64,000 nucleotides of DNA from Lutraria lutraria (GCA_964023205.1 OZ026839.1:17204386-17268385), one strand, 5' to 3'. Shown: positions 26,390 to 37,110, counted from the first letter of the stretch. Numbers and translations: made by a program. Notes: generated from the sequence alone by a model not told the origin.

Positions 26390-27542
26390 GTTATTCTTTA
26401 AACGATTCAAACGCTTTTGTACACTCTTCATTCCAACAAAATTTAGTATTTTTCTCAGTAAGTTTATGCAGTGGTTTTGCAATTTTTGAGAATTTTCATT
26501 GAATTTCCTATAATACACAAATGTAGCCGCATAAACCCAAAAATGATCTAAGGTCTTTGACATTTGTCGGAAACAGCCATTTTTTAAAAATACATTCCGT
26601 TTTCTTAGGATCTCTTTTGATACCATCAGGTGAGATAATGTGACCTAGAAACTCGACCTCTCGTTCGAACAAATGACATTTTCTAGGCCAGTCGATCCAA
26701 GACGTTCAGGACTGATTCATGATTGAGTAACATATCGGAGAACATTTCCCCGGTTATTATGATATCATCAAGAACATAGAATTAACATAGTTTATTACAA
26801 TACCACATACATATTTACAACAGACCGATAACGGCTAAAAAGGCCTATGACAAGATATATCAAACATATTTGCCAATTCAGCCCTGCCCAGTACTGATCC
26901 ATCAGACGTTTAAAAGAGGCAGGAACATTGCACAAACCAAATGACATTCCAATTAATTCATAGAGACCAAATCGTGTATTGAAAGCTGTCTTAGCGCAAT
27001 CTTTTGACTCTAGCTCAACTTGCCAATACCCAGAATAAAGATCAAGACACGAAAAACCATTTTGAACCAGCGAGTTGGTCAAGTGGTTCGTCTATTCTCG
27101 GCAAGGGATATGCATCTTTTATCGTAACCTCATTTAGCCGTCTATAATCCACACAATATGTTCCTTCCTTCCTCTTTATCAAGACTACACCACTAGCCAA
27201 AGGACTTGTTGATGGTTGTATCACTTCTTTCTCCAACGTTTCATTTATCTGTTTATCAACTTCTTTGGTCATACTTTCTGGTATCCTACCTACCGGTTGT
27301 ATAATTGGTCGTGCTTCTCCAGTAGGTATGTGATTGCGAATTATTCCATTTCGACCTATGTCACCAACTGTGACTGAAAAAACACGAACATATTTAACCA
27401 GTAACTTTTCTACATCTTTTGCTTGTGTTCCACCTAACCCTTCTACTGCTCTTTGATAAAGAACACGCATATGTTCTGGGAGTTTCGGAGTATTTGCTGA
27501 TCTTGTTTTCACATTTTCAATGCGTTCAGTTGGCCTTAACAT
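26390..27542 (-). pseudogene. Reverse transcriptase with connection region, frame-broken
   Basis: 27542-27042 carries the linker and fingers: TLEKEVIQPSTSPLASGVVL then YCVDYRRLNEVTIKDAYPLP, typical Ty3/gypsy RT blocks 1-2. The next frame (27082 on) has FSCLDLYSGYWQVELESKD with the first catalytic Asp, then KTAFNTRFGLYE and GLCNVPASFKRLMD. The second catalytic pair survives as FLDDIII at forward 26764-26769. A further frame to 26390 has the connection block ending in a broken AF..LK motif. At least three frame breaks make it non-functional. Confidence 0.85.
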
Positions 27543-27879
27543 AGATTAGCTATGTTCGTCCCTGGATACAACACTTGACATTCATCAGTTGGAGTCATTA
27601 TCCGTGGCGGTATTGAGTTTTTCATTTGAACCAATGCCTTTGCAACAATTCCTTTTTCCATTACTTAGAAAGTTATCAGTTGTTTCTGTCAAACACAACT
27701 CCTCCTTCATGTGCTTATTTTGAACTTTACCCATTATCATCATCTCACTACGAGCAGGTATTTCGACTTTTTCCCGAACTTCAACCTAGTAACATCCTAT
27801 TTGTCCAGCGCAACTCAAATCCACACTTTCGCCTTCAATTGTCATTCTGATGTTGACGACATCAACAACAATGTTCATC

Positions 27880-28100
27880 TGTTTCAGTACATCTAACCCT
27901 AGAATTACATCGATATCTATTGGCGATACAATCACTTTGATAGTAGCCCTTTGCCCACAATTTGTGAGCCTGAAGCAGTTACAATGTCTTTATTAAAACT
28001 TTCCATACGCAATTTGTTCTTATCGAATTTCAGAAAATGATCAGATATGACCGTTAATGTAGCTCCAGTGTCAATCAAGCAATTTGCTAATGCTCCGTTG
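27880..28100 (-). pseudogene. Retrotransposon aspartic protease fragment
   Basis: The frame gives INGALANCLIDTGATLTVIS with the catalytic DTGA at forward 28061-28072, preceded by a hydrophobic strand. A later frame carries a DVILGLDVL-like segment (the 'ILG.D.L' psi strand). A frameshift near 27945 splits the two. Confidence 0.75.
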
Positions 28101-28195
28101 ATTTTTGCTGTGATAAATAATCAAGAACCATGGTTTCCAGATGAATTAACGTTGTGTTGACTTGTCTTATCTATATTTTGGTTTACCCTATGCTT

Positions 28196-28237
28196 GCAAT
28201 GATATTTCTTATGACCTTTTTCTCCACATATAAAACA
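28196..28237 (-). pseudogene. Gag CCHC zinc knuckle
   Basis: The 14-residue CFICGEKGHKKYHC is a perfect CX2CX4HX4C retroviral-type zinc knuckle, used for RNA packaging. It lies in a short broken frame between capsid and protease segments. Confidence 0.85.
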
Positions 28238-28448
28238 TTTCATTACCCTTTTCAGTTCGTATTACTGAGTGCTATTCTTCGGTGTTATCTGACAAGAAAT
28301 AATATCTGATCTGTCCTTTGTCACCTGTTCAATTCCTTTTTTATAATGTAGATTTTTGGTTCTGTCTCTGAAATTCTGTCAAGAGCCTCTTGTTTCAGCC
28401 GTCTAAGTTCGGAATCCTTTGTTTCGGAATTTAATGTCGAAAGAGCAT

Positions 28449-28676
28449 TCATGTTGCTAAATCTATGATGTCCCGTTTTCTCTGCTTGAAAGCTTCTAAC
28501 TCAACAGCTAGTCTGACTGCATCATTTAATGTGGTTGGTCGAGCTTGTTTTATGCGTTTTCGCATGTCACTGTTGATAAGAGAATCTATGAATTGTTCTT
28601 TGGCTAGTGTTTCTTTGAAATCAGCTGGTGCTGAATGATAGACCAAATTATTTAGTCGACATATGTCCAGGTCCAT
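28449..28676 (-). pseudogene. Gag capsid-like fragment
   Basis: The frame contains LAKEQFIDSLINSDMRKRI followed by ARPTTLNDAVRLAVELEAF. This is the typical C-terminal capsid pattern of Ty3/gypsy and Mag-type Gag ('F...L.d...r..i....p.tl..Av..A...E'). Separated from flanking Gag parts by stops. Confidence 0.7.
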
Positions 28677-28847
28677 CTCAGATAGACTTTCACTTGCTCT
28701 CTGTCTCCTATCTCTCAGTTGTGTTCTATAGCAAATCTGTATTGCAAGCCTTTTGACAATTCTTGATTGATTGATTTCAGAATAAGCTTCGAAATGCGCT
28801 TTATAGTCGAGCCACGATCCGGAACCATCAAAAGTAGCTGGTTTTAT

Positions 28848-29117
28848 TTAAGATTTATTTGGCGTCGTTTGGTCGTTTCTCTTTCTATCGCACCCGGTGG
28901 CCTTTTTTCGTTTTGTCACTAAATCATCACCAGACGGTAACCATTCTTCGGTCAATGTTCTGTTATTTGGAATTTCACTAATTTCGACCTGAATATCACC
29001 AGCCCGAGATTTCTGAAGCATCGGTGTTGAATTTGCATTTGGTTGATCTGAGATGGATATTTGAGCATATTGGTCTGCAATATTCACATGCGGTTTATTA
29101 TCTTGTTTTGTAGTCAT
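28848..29117 (-). pseudogene. Gag N-terminal fragment
   Basis: Open frame of 89 codons starting MTTKQDNKPHVNIADQY, polar and low in hydrophobics. It matches no named domain by itself; position upstream of the capsid-like and zinc-knuckle segments makes it the Gag N-terminus. It is interrupted before the capsid part at 28676. Confidence 0.55.
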
Positions 29118-29862
29118 TGAACTTATTTCATTTTCCTACTTTGTCATTTCCAGCTGCATTCTTAAACTTTCGTTTACACCTTCAGTGCTTTGATTTTATC
29201 CTTATCTTCTTGTATGCTGGTATATCTTTCGGCCATTTTGTTTAAGCAAATAGACAATATGAGTTTAGATATACATTTGTAAATCCTGACACTAATTTAT
29301 ATAGTATTTTAATGTGGGCAAGTAATGGTCTTATTACTTTTAAATCCCACCGCTGTCACGTGTACCATTATCACAGTCGACAACTATATAATTTTCAAAT
29401 TTATAAATTTTAGACTGACTTGAAGTCGCTCATTGACAATGAGAAAGTTGTAAACCATTTTATTTGAAAGTTAAATCTTTAATACCCAAGATGGTGTCTA
29501 ATCCAAGCAATTAAACACAAAATTCGACTATAAACAAAAAAATGAACCGCGTCGATCATGTAATAGAGATGAGGTGCGTCTTTTCATTTAAAAAAATCAT
29601 TTTTAATAACAAATATTATATCCGAAAGAACTTAGACTTTAGTACAAGGCTTTGTCCACGTATTCCGTACGTTCTGTTAAGCAAACGCATGAAGATAACT
29701 ACAAAATATGTTAAAAACCAATGAAATAGCATTCTGAGGCGAGTCGTTTCTGTCAAATATTTGCAAATTCTCGCTCGATTCGATTTCTAAGACCGGGATA
29801 ACTTTGTTTTAAACATTCTTTTATACATGATACATCATCAGAAGTGGAAAAATGAGTCGCGT
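29118..29862. other. DNA between retrotransposon and long-TIR element
   Basis: Possibly the retrotransposon leader, but no LTR, primer-binding site or gene was recognised. Confidence 0.35.
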
Positions 29863-30249
29863 GTTATCACTGTGTGGTAGCACTGTACGCAAAAAATCAA
29901 CGGTGTTTACAAGATGGCGGACGGATAAATGTTGTGAGGTAGGTGTCGTTTGTTTTTGGTTAAAACTTTTTAGATACGACGTCCTCTACACAATAGTATA
30001 CATCAAATGAAAGAACTTTAAAACGGCAATCGGCGGCTAATAATCGTTTTTTATCAAACCACGCCATTTTCAGTGTCTGAACATCTCGTGTTGAGTTTTT
30101 TGAAAAACGACGCGAGGAAACTGAACAAAACCGACGATTATTCCGTTAAAATGAATGAATCGACAAAAATACTTGTCCACGTGTATGGAGAATGTAAAGC
30201 TCCTCACGTATATCCATTATTTCCTCATCAAAATCCCTTGTAGTAGATG

Positions 30250-31478
30250 TTTTAAAGCTTTTAAATTTTACATACTGTATGCCACGGTGCTAAGTGTAAA
30301 CATTGTACTGTACGCAACGGAGAAAACAATTTCTGTACGCAACGGAGAAACAATTTTAGTCAAAAATCTGTACGCAACAGAGCAGTCAATGAATAGCTTG
30401 TTTCTGTGTGTTTAAAAACGTGTCTTCTATACTTTGATTTCAATTTAAAGTGCATTGTTAAAGAAGAATGCACGCTTCGGGTTCAAAAGCGCAGTAATAT
30501 GATTACTAACGCAGGCAAGCCTGAGTGAATAATTACAAACTTTCGAACGATAAAACGTGCATTATGTTACTACAATGCTGGACAAAATGGGATATTTTTT
30601 TCATTCTTACATGCTAAAAAAGTGAAGTGATTAAACTATGATAATTGCAATGAGCGGATAAGCAATTTTCATGATTTTGATGTCATTTGGTCAATTGACG
30701 TTTCTGACGTCAAGGGGCAAATAAACATTCCTTTTTTACAGTGAATATCGTAGACCTCGTTAGGTCTTCAGTGAGTATATAACGTTTGATGTTTCAGTAT
30801 AAACTCGCATTATATGTGTTTCACTTTCAATAAAAAAATTGAAACAATATCTTCATAAGTTAGTTTTTTTTCTTACGTTAGATTTTATCAAATTTCAAAA
30901 TCTATATGAAAATAACTAATGAAAAATATAAACAGTATTCAGCGGAAAACCTATGCTAATATCTTGTCTTTGCTCCGTATATCTTTAAAATATCATTTTA
31001 ATTTAGAAAAATACACGCAGAGATTCGAACCTACCTGTCACCATCCGACATCCGTTTAAAGCCATTGCTAGTAGACTGCTCGACCAGCGAAGAAGACTTA
31101 TTTAACCTAATTTACAATGGCAATGTTGAATTGACAAATACAAATTTAGCCGAATTGTTATGGACAACTAATTCTGAAATCGTAATCGACAAAAAGCCAT
31201 TAACTTAGAAAATTCATGAAAAAATGTCAATAGATAATACTGAGCCAAAACTGGTATCGTTATTGATGTTTGTGCGTGCATTCTTCTATAACAATGTATA
31301 GAAGACATGTTTTTAAACACACAGAAACAAGCTATTCATTGACTGCTCCGATGCGTACAGATTTTTGACTAAAATTGTTGCTCCGTTGCGTACAGAAATT
31401 GTTTTCTCCGTTGCGTACAGTACAATGTTTACACTTAGCACCGTGGCGTACAGTATGTAAAATTAAAAAGCTTTAAAA
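30250..31478. mobile_element. Nested element with about 220-bp inverted repeats
   Basis: It begins TTTTAAAGCTTTTAAATTTT and ends with the inverse (...AAAAAGCTTTAAAA), with inverted homology over about 225 bp at each side (30250-30477 and 31262-31478). Each terminal repeat contains about three copies of CTGTACGCAACGGAG. The centre (about 30480-31260) has no convincing ORF. It sits inside the left arm of the larger transposon; the uninterrupted right arm (forward 34315-34345) gives the pre-insertion sequence. The exact target duplication is unclear. Confidence 0.8.
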
Positions 31479-33083
31479 TATCTCAGTGCCGGTATACCCG
31501 CTGCTGTGCACCATCCAAAACGTAAACAAAAAGCCGCCATCTTGGATGAAAAAGGTAATATTTTGCTTATTTCTTCGATTTCGCTTTTCTTTCAAATTTC
31601 TGCTATAGCAAAGAACATGCTACACAATTTTCTGGACACGTTGATACCCATAGTATTTACTAGGTACCTCTGGTATAAAAGTTACCTTGGACAAGAAAAT
31701 CGAATCGAGAGAAAAATTCCGTGGTGCACAGCAGCGCATTTAGTATTTTTCGATCTTTTTGTCCAGAAAATTGACTTGTTCGCATGTCGACGCACATTTG
31801 TATCCTTAAGTTGTAAAACAAAAGCTTAAAATTAGACTTTTTGTACATATAGCAACGTATTTTCTAGTATAATGAATTTCTTAGTTATTTGGTGGACAGC
31901 AGCGTGGGAATAAGAAGGGTGGACAGCAGCGGAAACGGGTGCACAGCAGGAGCTTTTTTTGCGTACTTGAGAATCATAAATCTGTTTCCCCAAAATCAAG
32001 ACTGCTCCTGTATAACACTACATGTATCAATAAACACAAAGTATAGCATACACATTTGCAATTATAAGTATCGGATATGTTTCAATAACTATATATGTTT
32101 TTTATTCAATCAGGAATCACCAGTTCGACACGAGCCAAAGGAAGCGACTTGCTGGGCGATGGAAATACGACCATGTTACGTTTGAGAAGAATGCAGCGCT
32201 CATAGGGTCTTTGGGAGTTTGCTCGGAAAGAGCAAGATGCAACATGTCCAAGATGCTACCTTGCCAACAAATGGGAATATCCGATGATTGTTATGTTTGA
32301 CTATGTGACATCAATTGGAGAACAGTATCTAGTGTTTAGAATATTGATAAAACATTGTAAAGTACAGTATACGGACTTCATTGCATCAAATTGTCGAATA
32401 TTGTACATGTAGTTGTTGTATGAAATGTTTTTTTGGATATCTTTGTATATTCACTTTATAAGTATTTTAATAAGAAGTACAAAATGTAGTTTACAATATA
32501 ACTTACGTGATGAGAAATATGGGCACCAAGTTTTTATAGCATATGCATGGCTCTCGGGTTTTTGAAGTAGTTTCAAACCCTTGGATAGCTGCATATTCCT
32601 ACTGAGGATAGTTTGTACAGTTATAACATTAATGTATATGTGCATGATTTGGAAATGTTTTTACTGTATTATGTTCATGTATCTGTTTATAATTTTACAT
32701 CATGTTAACCCTCTGCCGATGGATCGTGTAGAAAAGGAAAAATAAAATCATGTACAAATGTATGTTTATTTGCTTTATGCAATAGAATTTGTAAAAAAAT
32801 ATTAGAATGCTGAATCATCAAAAACATGGTCAAACTTGGTCAAATTTCAAAGAATCACATTTATATAAGTATCATTATTACAGTTGACCATCATATTTCA
32901 ATAACCATAAAATCATAGACAATTATCATTGAGCATCACATTTCAATAATCAAAATAAAACAACTCAATAATAATTATTCAGCACAATGTTTTTAGAACA
33001 GCAATAGAACCCAAAGACAGTAATAAATAAACATCATCATTTCAAAATAATGACTAAAACCACAGAAATAATAATTGAGTTAT

Positions 33084-33236
33084 CTAACCGAAACTTTTTA
33101 AAGCTTTTAACAGTTCCATGTGTTTGCGGAGGTGGCATACATAGGCAAATTCTCTGTCGCAAGTATTACACTTGAACTGTTTTTCCTTGTGCAACCGATT
33201 TTCACATACTGAGCAAGGTCGTGGTCGTGCCCTGTG
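33084..33236 (-). pseudogene. Cys/His-rich peptide fragment inside the long-TIR element
   Basis: A minus-strand frame of 50 codons ending in TAG encodes RPRPCSVCENRLHKEKQFKC, then NTC and FAYVCHLRKHMELL. The pattern is CX2C-X11-CX2C-X7-CHX3H. It is preceded by a possible acceptor (..GTTTAG|CAC). Such C-terminal Cys/His clusters occur in several DNA transposases, piggyBac-like ones among them. It is the only protein-like remnant in the interior and may be the transposase C-terminus. The family cannot be fixed from this alone. Confidence 0.45.
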
Positions 33237-34721
33237 CTAAACTAGTTGCATGTTTTACGTCACCATGATGGTTACCTGTCATAAGATTTGTAGTTTTAAA
33301 GTTATGTTTTATTATTGATACAACGTTGATAATATATGTAAATTTGTAAAGCATGATAGTTAAAATTGATTATTTATAACTAATAAATGATGTTATTTAA
33401 AGTATACTCGTACCATTATTTGATATTTTATGAAAAGACTTAATTAGTAACTGTTATATGTATGTTCCTTACATAATGTATTGGTCTTACATAACAGATC
33501 TATCACAAGAAAAAAATAGAAGATTGAATTTTTTTTTTATTAACCTGCATCTGCTTGGCTGTGTCCGGTCTCTGAAACCATGGGCGTTCGTGCACCACCG
33601 CTATATGTCTAGTCTGCGGCTCCACAGTGGTCCCACGTGTTCATCTTTCTAAAAGTGCACAAAAAACATCATTTAATTCTTCATCACTAGAAAATGAATT
33701 TCATCAACAAATTCCAGAAATTCAGTTCATATAAACGAGTAATTATGAAAGCCTGCATACATCCATTTCACGAAAAGTAAACAAAGTTTTGATGTTGTAA
33801 AGAGTTACAAGTATTTAACGAATGGTTATTCAGGAACAGTCTCAAGTACGCAAAAAAGCTCCTGCTGTGCACCCGTTTCCGCTGCTGTCCACCCTTCTTA
33901 TTCCCACGCTGCTGTCCACCAAATAACTTAGAAATTCATTATACTAGAAAATACGTTGCTATATGTACCAAAAGTCTAATTTTAAGCTTCTGTTTTACAA
34001 CTTAAGGATACAAATGTGTGTCGAATTGGAGCAAGTCAATTTTCTGGACAAAAAGATAAAACAATACTAAATGCGCTGCTGTGCACCACGGAATTTTTCT
34101 CTCGATTCGATTTTCTTGTCCAAGATAACTTTTATACCAGAGGTACCTAGTAAATACTATGGGTATCAACGTGTCCAGAAAATTGTGTAGCATGTTCTTT
34201 GCTATAGCAGAAATTTGAAAGAAAAGCGAAATCGAAGAAATAAGCAAAATATTACCTTTTTCATCCAAGATGGCGGCTTTTTGTTTACGTTTTGGATGGT
34301 GCACAGCAGCGGGTATACCGGCACTGTATCTACTACAAGGGATTTTGATGAGGAAATAATGGATATACGTGAGGAGCTTTACATTCTCCATACACGTGGA
34401 CAAGTGTTTTTGTCGATTCATTCATTTTAACGGAATAATCGTCGGTTTTGTTCAGTTTCCTCGCGTCGTTTTTCAAAAAACTCAACACAAGATGTTCAGA
34501 CACTGATTTTGTGAAAATGGCGTGGTTTGATAAAAAACGATTATTAGCCGCCGATTGCCGTTTTAAAGTTCTTTCATTTGATGTATACTATTGTGTAGAG
34601 GACGTCGTATTTAAAAAGTTTTAACCAAAAACAAACGACACCTACCTCACAACATTTGTCCGTCCGCCATCTTGTAAACACCGTTGATTTTTTGCGTACA
34701 GTGCTACCACACAGTGGTTAT

Positions 34722-35518
34722 GGTATAAATATAATTATGAACCTATTTATGAAATAAATTATGAAATAAGAAAGAAAAAGACAAAAAAATACCTCAAACT
34801 TTACAAATGGCGCCCGTTTGTTTACAAATCGAGGAAACGACGCGATGTCGATTCTCCATCCTGATTTTCCTCTAGCCTAATTTGGCTTTGATTATGTATA
34901 AATGAATTATATATTAACTTAATATTTGTTCGGTATTTTTTCGAACGAATTAATATCAATAATATATTCAACCCTTTTTGTACTACGCCACTCATCCGCG
35001 TTGAAAAAGAATAACACTTGTTGTATTTATAAGTATAAAGTATTGCAGTTTTTATAAAAGTTGGAGATATATTGCAGGATTCCGTTGTTTTTTGAAAGCA
35101 TGGGAAATAGTTTGGCAATTTAAACTGTAAAACTAACAAGTATATAATAATTATGTATTCATCCACACACAATTTTCATTCATAATCTGTCCATGTCACA
35201 AGATTTACTGCATACTGGGAATAGTTTTATTCACCGTGCTGCAATACTATATTGTCTCTCAGTGTAGACAGAATGGTCAGAAATTCAGTATATAGTACAA
35301 AAGACAGTTCACTGTATACTTATCAAGGCGCTGAAGGTACTGAATATGTTTGGGTTTTCAAAATGTGCAGTAGCTAGTAATTTCTCACTGTATATCATGA
35401 CTTATAGCGAGTAGCATTTTCCTTGTGGTTATTTGGCTTAAATATACATTTTGTCAAGACTATATACTTGACCTTCAAATTCTAATTCATAATTATGATA
35501 CTGACACCCCTGTTGAGA
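34722..35518. other. Intergenic DNA, nothing recognised
   Basis: A 116-codon minus-strand frame (35172-34822) is AT-rich and unlike a real protein. Nothing else was seen. Confidence 0.4.
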
Positions 35519-35943
35519 ATTTGTTCATGAACTGATCATGTTCGTGAACAGTTCATGAAGTTTCCTGATTGTTCATCAAAGTTCATCAGAGAGCTGAGGC
35601 TTATCAATATAATTCATCAATAGTTCATGAACCTAAGTTTCATTAATTGTTCATCAACTGAAGTTCATGAACCATTCGAACATCATAGGTTCATGCACAG
35701 TTCATGAAATTTCATGAATTGTTCATCAAAGTTCATCAAAATAATTCATCAATAGTTCATGAACTTAATGAAAAACACATTTTTGATAAAAACTATCTAA
35801 GGTTTCTGAACTTGTTCATGAACATTTTTTATGAACTTCATCGGACAAAGTTCATGAACCAAATGTCCAATTTGTATGTCACGAATAAATTCATGAACTA
35901 TTCATAAATAAGCTCATGAACATTTCGTGAACTGTTCATCAAA
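35519..35943. repeat. Cluster of palindromic GTTCATGAAC / TTCATCAA motifs
   Basis: Over about 425 bp the sequence is built largely from irregularly spaced GTTCATGAAC, TTCATGAA and GTTCATCAA words, with no fixed period. The short ORF across it is low-complexity and spurious. Probably a degenerate simple repeat; the self-complementary word allows many hairpins. Confidence 0.85.
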
Positions 35944-36650
35944 TCATGGTCTCGACAGGGACAGGCCTTTAATTTTTAATTCTTGAAGAGGTTCTTTCAG
36001 TGTGTATCAATAGGGTCTGACGCCGAAATGTTTAATATGTTTGAAATGACAAATTAGGCCTACATTGTCATTGAAACATTGAAAAACATCATCCAAAGCT
36101 GAAACAAGAGTTCTGCATATAGAGAATGCATGGTTGGTGCCGAGATTGAAAATGTTCTTCCAATGAGGCATAGAAAACTATTAAAGATGACCAAGCCTCC
36201 GGATAAACTTTCTCCATCTTGGCACCATCAATGCACATATGCATTCGATTTATTCTGTTTCAACAACAAAATAAGTCCCAAAACTACATTTACTTGGATT
36301 TAAAAGAAAACAAGTAGTGCCTCATGACGCGGCAGTAAAATAATCCCTTGCAATCGTCATGATATTTGGAATAAAAAGTTAAAAAAATACGTTGAAGCTT
36401 TGTATATAACATAATCTTGTTTTATGATATAAAACTCAGAATCGAGAGAACTTAGGCGCATAGGAATACAAAATGACGAAAATAAAACAAACCATGCAAC
36501 CTCAATGAATTTATAAACAGTATCAATTAATTTATAAGACCACTTAAGCAATAAAGCGTTGCGCACATTGGACAATTGACTGTTTTATTAAGGATCACGT
36601 ACAGACCCTAATACAAGCATTCCTTATTAACCTCGTCACATGAGAGTTGG
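35944..36650. other. Intergenic DNA, nothing recognised
   Basis: No supported gene or repeat. Confidence 0.4.
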
Positions 36651-36714
36651 GTAAATTTTGCCCAACACCATATTTGGAATATTACTACTCAGTGCGCATG
36701 TGCGTACGTTTTCT

Positions 36715-36775
36715 ACCGAATGCACCGGAAGTTAGTGTTAAAAAGCCGCCATTACTTACGCATCGCTGCCATCAG
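36715..36775 (+). promoter_or_regulatory. Possible promoter with ETS and YY1-type motifs
   Basis: ACCGGAAGT (36724-36732, ETS-type) and AAGCCGCCATT (36743-36753, YY1-type, minus orientation) lie 20 bp apart in a locally GC-richer stretch 1.3 kb upstream of the KDSR start codon. This pairing is common at TATA-less housekeeping promoters. Whether it serves KDSR through a non-coding first exon is inference. Confidence 0.35.
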
Positions 36776-36918
36776 GTTCAGTTAGTATATTGGTATGCTT
36801 GTAGAATGAATATCATTTGTAAAACATTGACCACTTGCATTTTTGAATGGTGTAATTTTTGAAATTAAAAATGCTATGTAACTAGTTATATTATGTAAAA
36901 AAGAAGTCTAACTTCAGC

Positions 36919-37110
36919 AAAACTTAAATTGTTTATTTAATTTATTTAAACCTCAACGTTTCGGCCATATTGGCCTTCATCAGGATCAATAAATATTAAT
37001 ATAAAAACAATAAACAGGAAATGACGTCATCAACATCATGCGACGTCAATAACAACGTCAAAATATGACATACAATTTTGCGCAATATTTGTTACACAGG
37101 ATACTAAAAG
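36919..37110 (-). mobile_element. Repeat fragment with a hammerhead-ribozyme-like core
   Basis: On the minus strand, 36983-36958 reads CTGATGA-A-GGCCA-ATA-TGGCC-GAAAC: both halves of the hammerhead catalytic core round a 5-bp hairpin. There is one extra A before stem II relative to the canonical core. Penelope-like elements and other retroelements of animals are known to carry hammerhead motifs. No GIY-YIG or RT sequence is adjacent. Flanking DNA has TGACGTCA at 37022-37029 and two further ACGTCA words. Confidence 0.45.

Larger units (their letters stand above)
25341..29117 (-). mobile_element. Degenerate Ty3/gypsy-type LTR retrotransposon
   Basis: Read right to left on the minus strand, the domain order is Gag, CCHC zinc knuckle, aspartic protease, reverse transcriptase, RNase H, then integrase zinc-binding region. 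RT before IN identifies Ty3/gypsy rather than Copia. Stops and frameshifts separate the pieces and the integrase core breaks off near 25341. I could not recognise LTRs or a primer-binding site on either side, so this looks like a dead internal fragment. It lies directly beside the long-TIR transposon at 29868. Confidence 0.85.
29863..34721. mobile_element. Long-TIR DNA transposon with CACTGTG ends and GTTAT duplication
   Basis: The element runs 29868-34716: it starts CACTGTGTGGTAGCACTGTA and ends with the exact complement, closing in CACAGTG. The 5-bp direct repeat GTTAT flanks it at 29863-29867 and 34717-34721, a clean target-site duplication. The right inverted arm is about 880 bp (33838-34716). 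The left arm is the same sequence but split by another insertion (30250-31478), resuming at about 31480-31971. The 1.9-kb interior holds only short or broken frames. A 5-bp duplication and a CACWRTG-like heptamer are features of the Transib/RAG superfamily (known family traits); assignment here is inference because no transposase core is visible. Confidence 0.85.

Noticed and set aside
25341..29117. Intact endogenous retrovirus or active retrotransposon
   Set aside because: Multiple frameshifts and stops, truncated integrase, no env-like frame and no LTRs recognised.
34002..34421. 139-codon ORF as a transposase gene
   Set aside because: It lies wholly inside the right inverted arm and the same frame is broken in the left arm; no transposase motif is visible.
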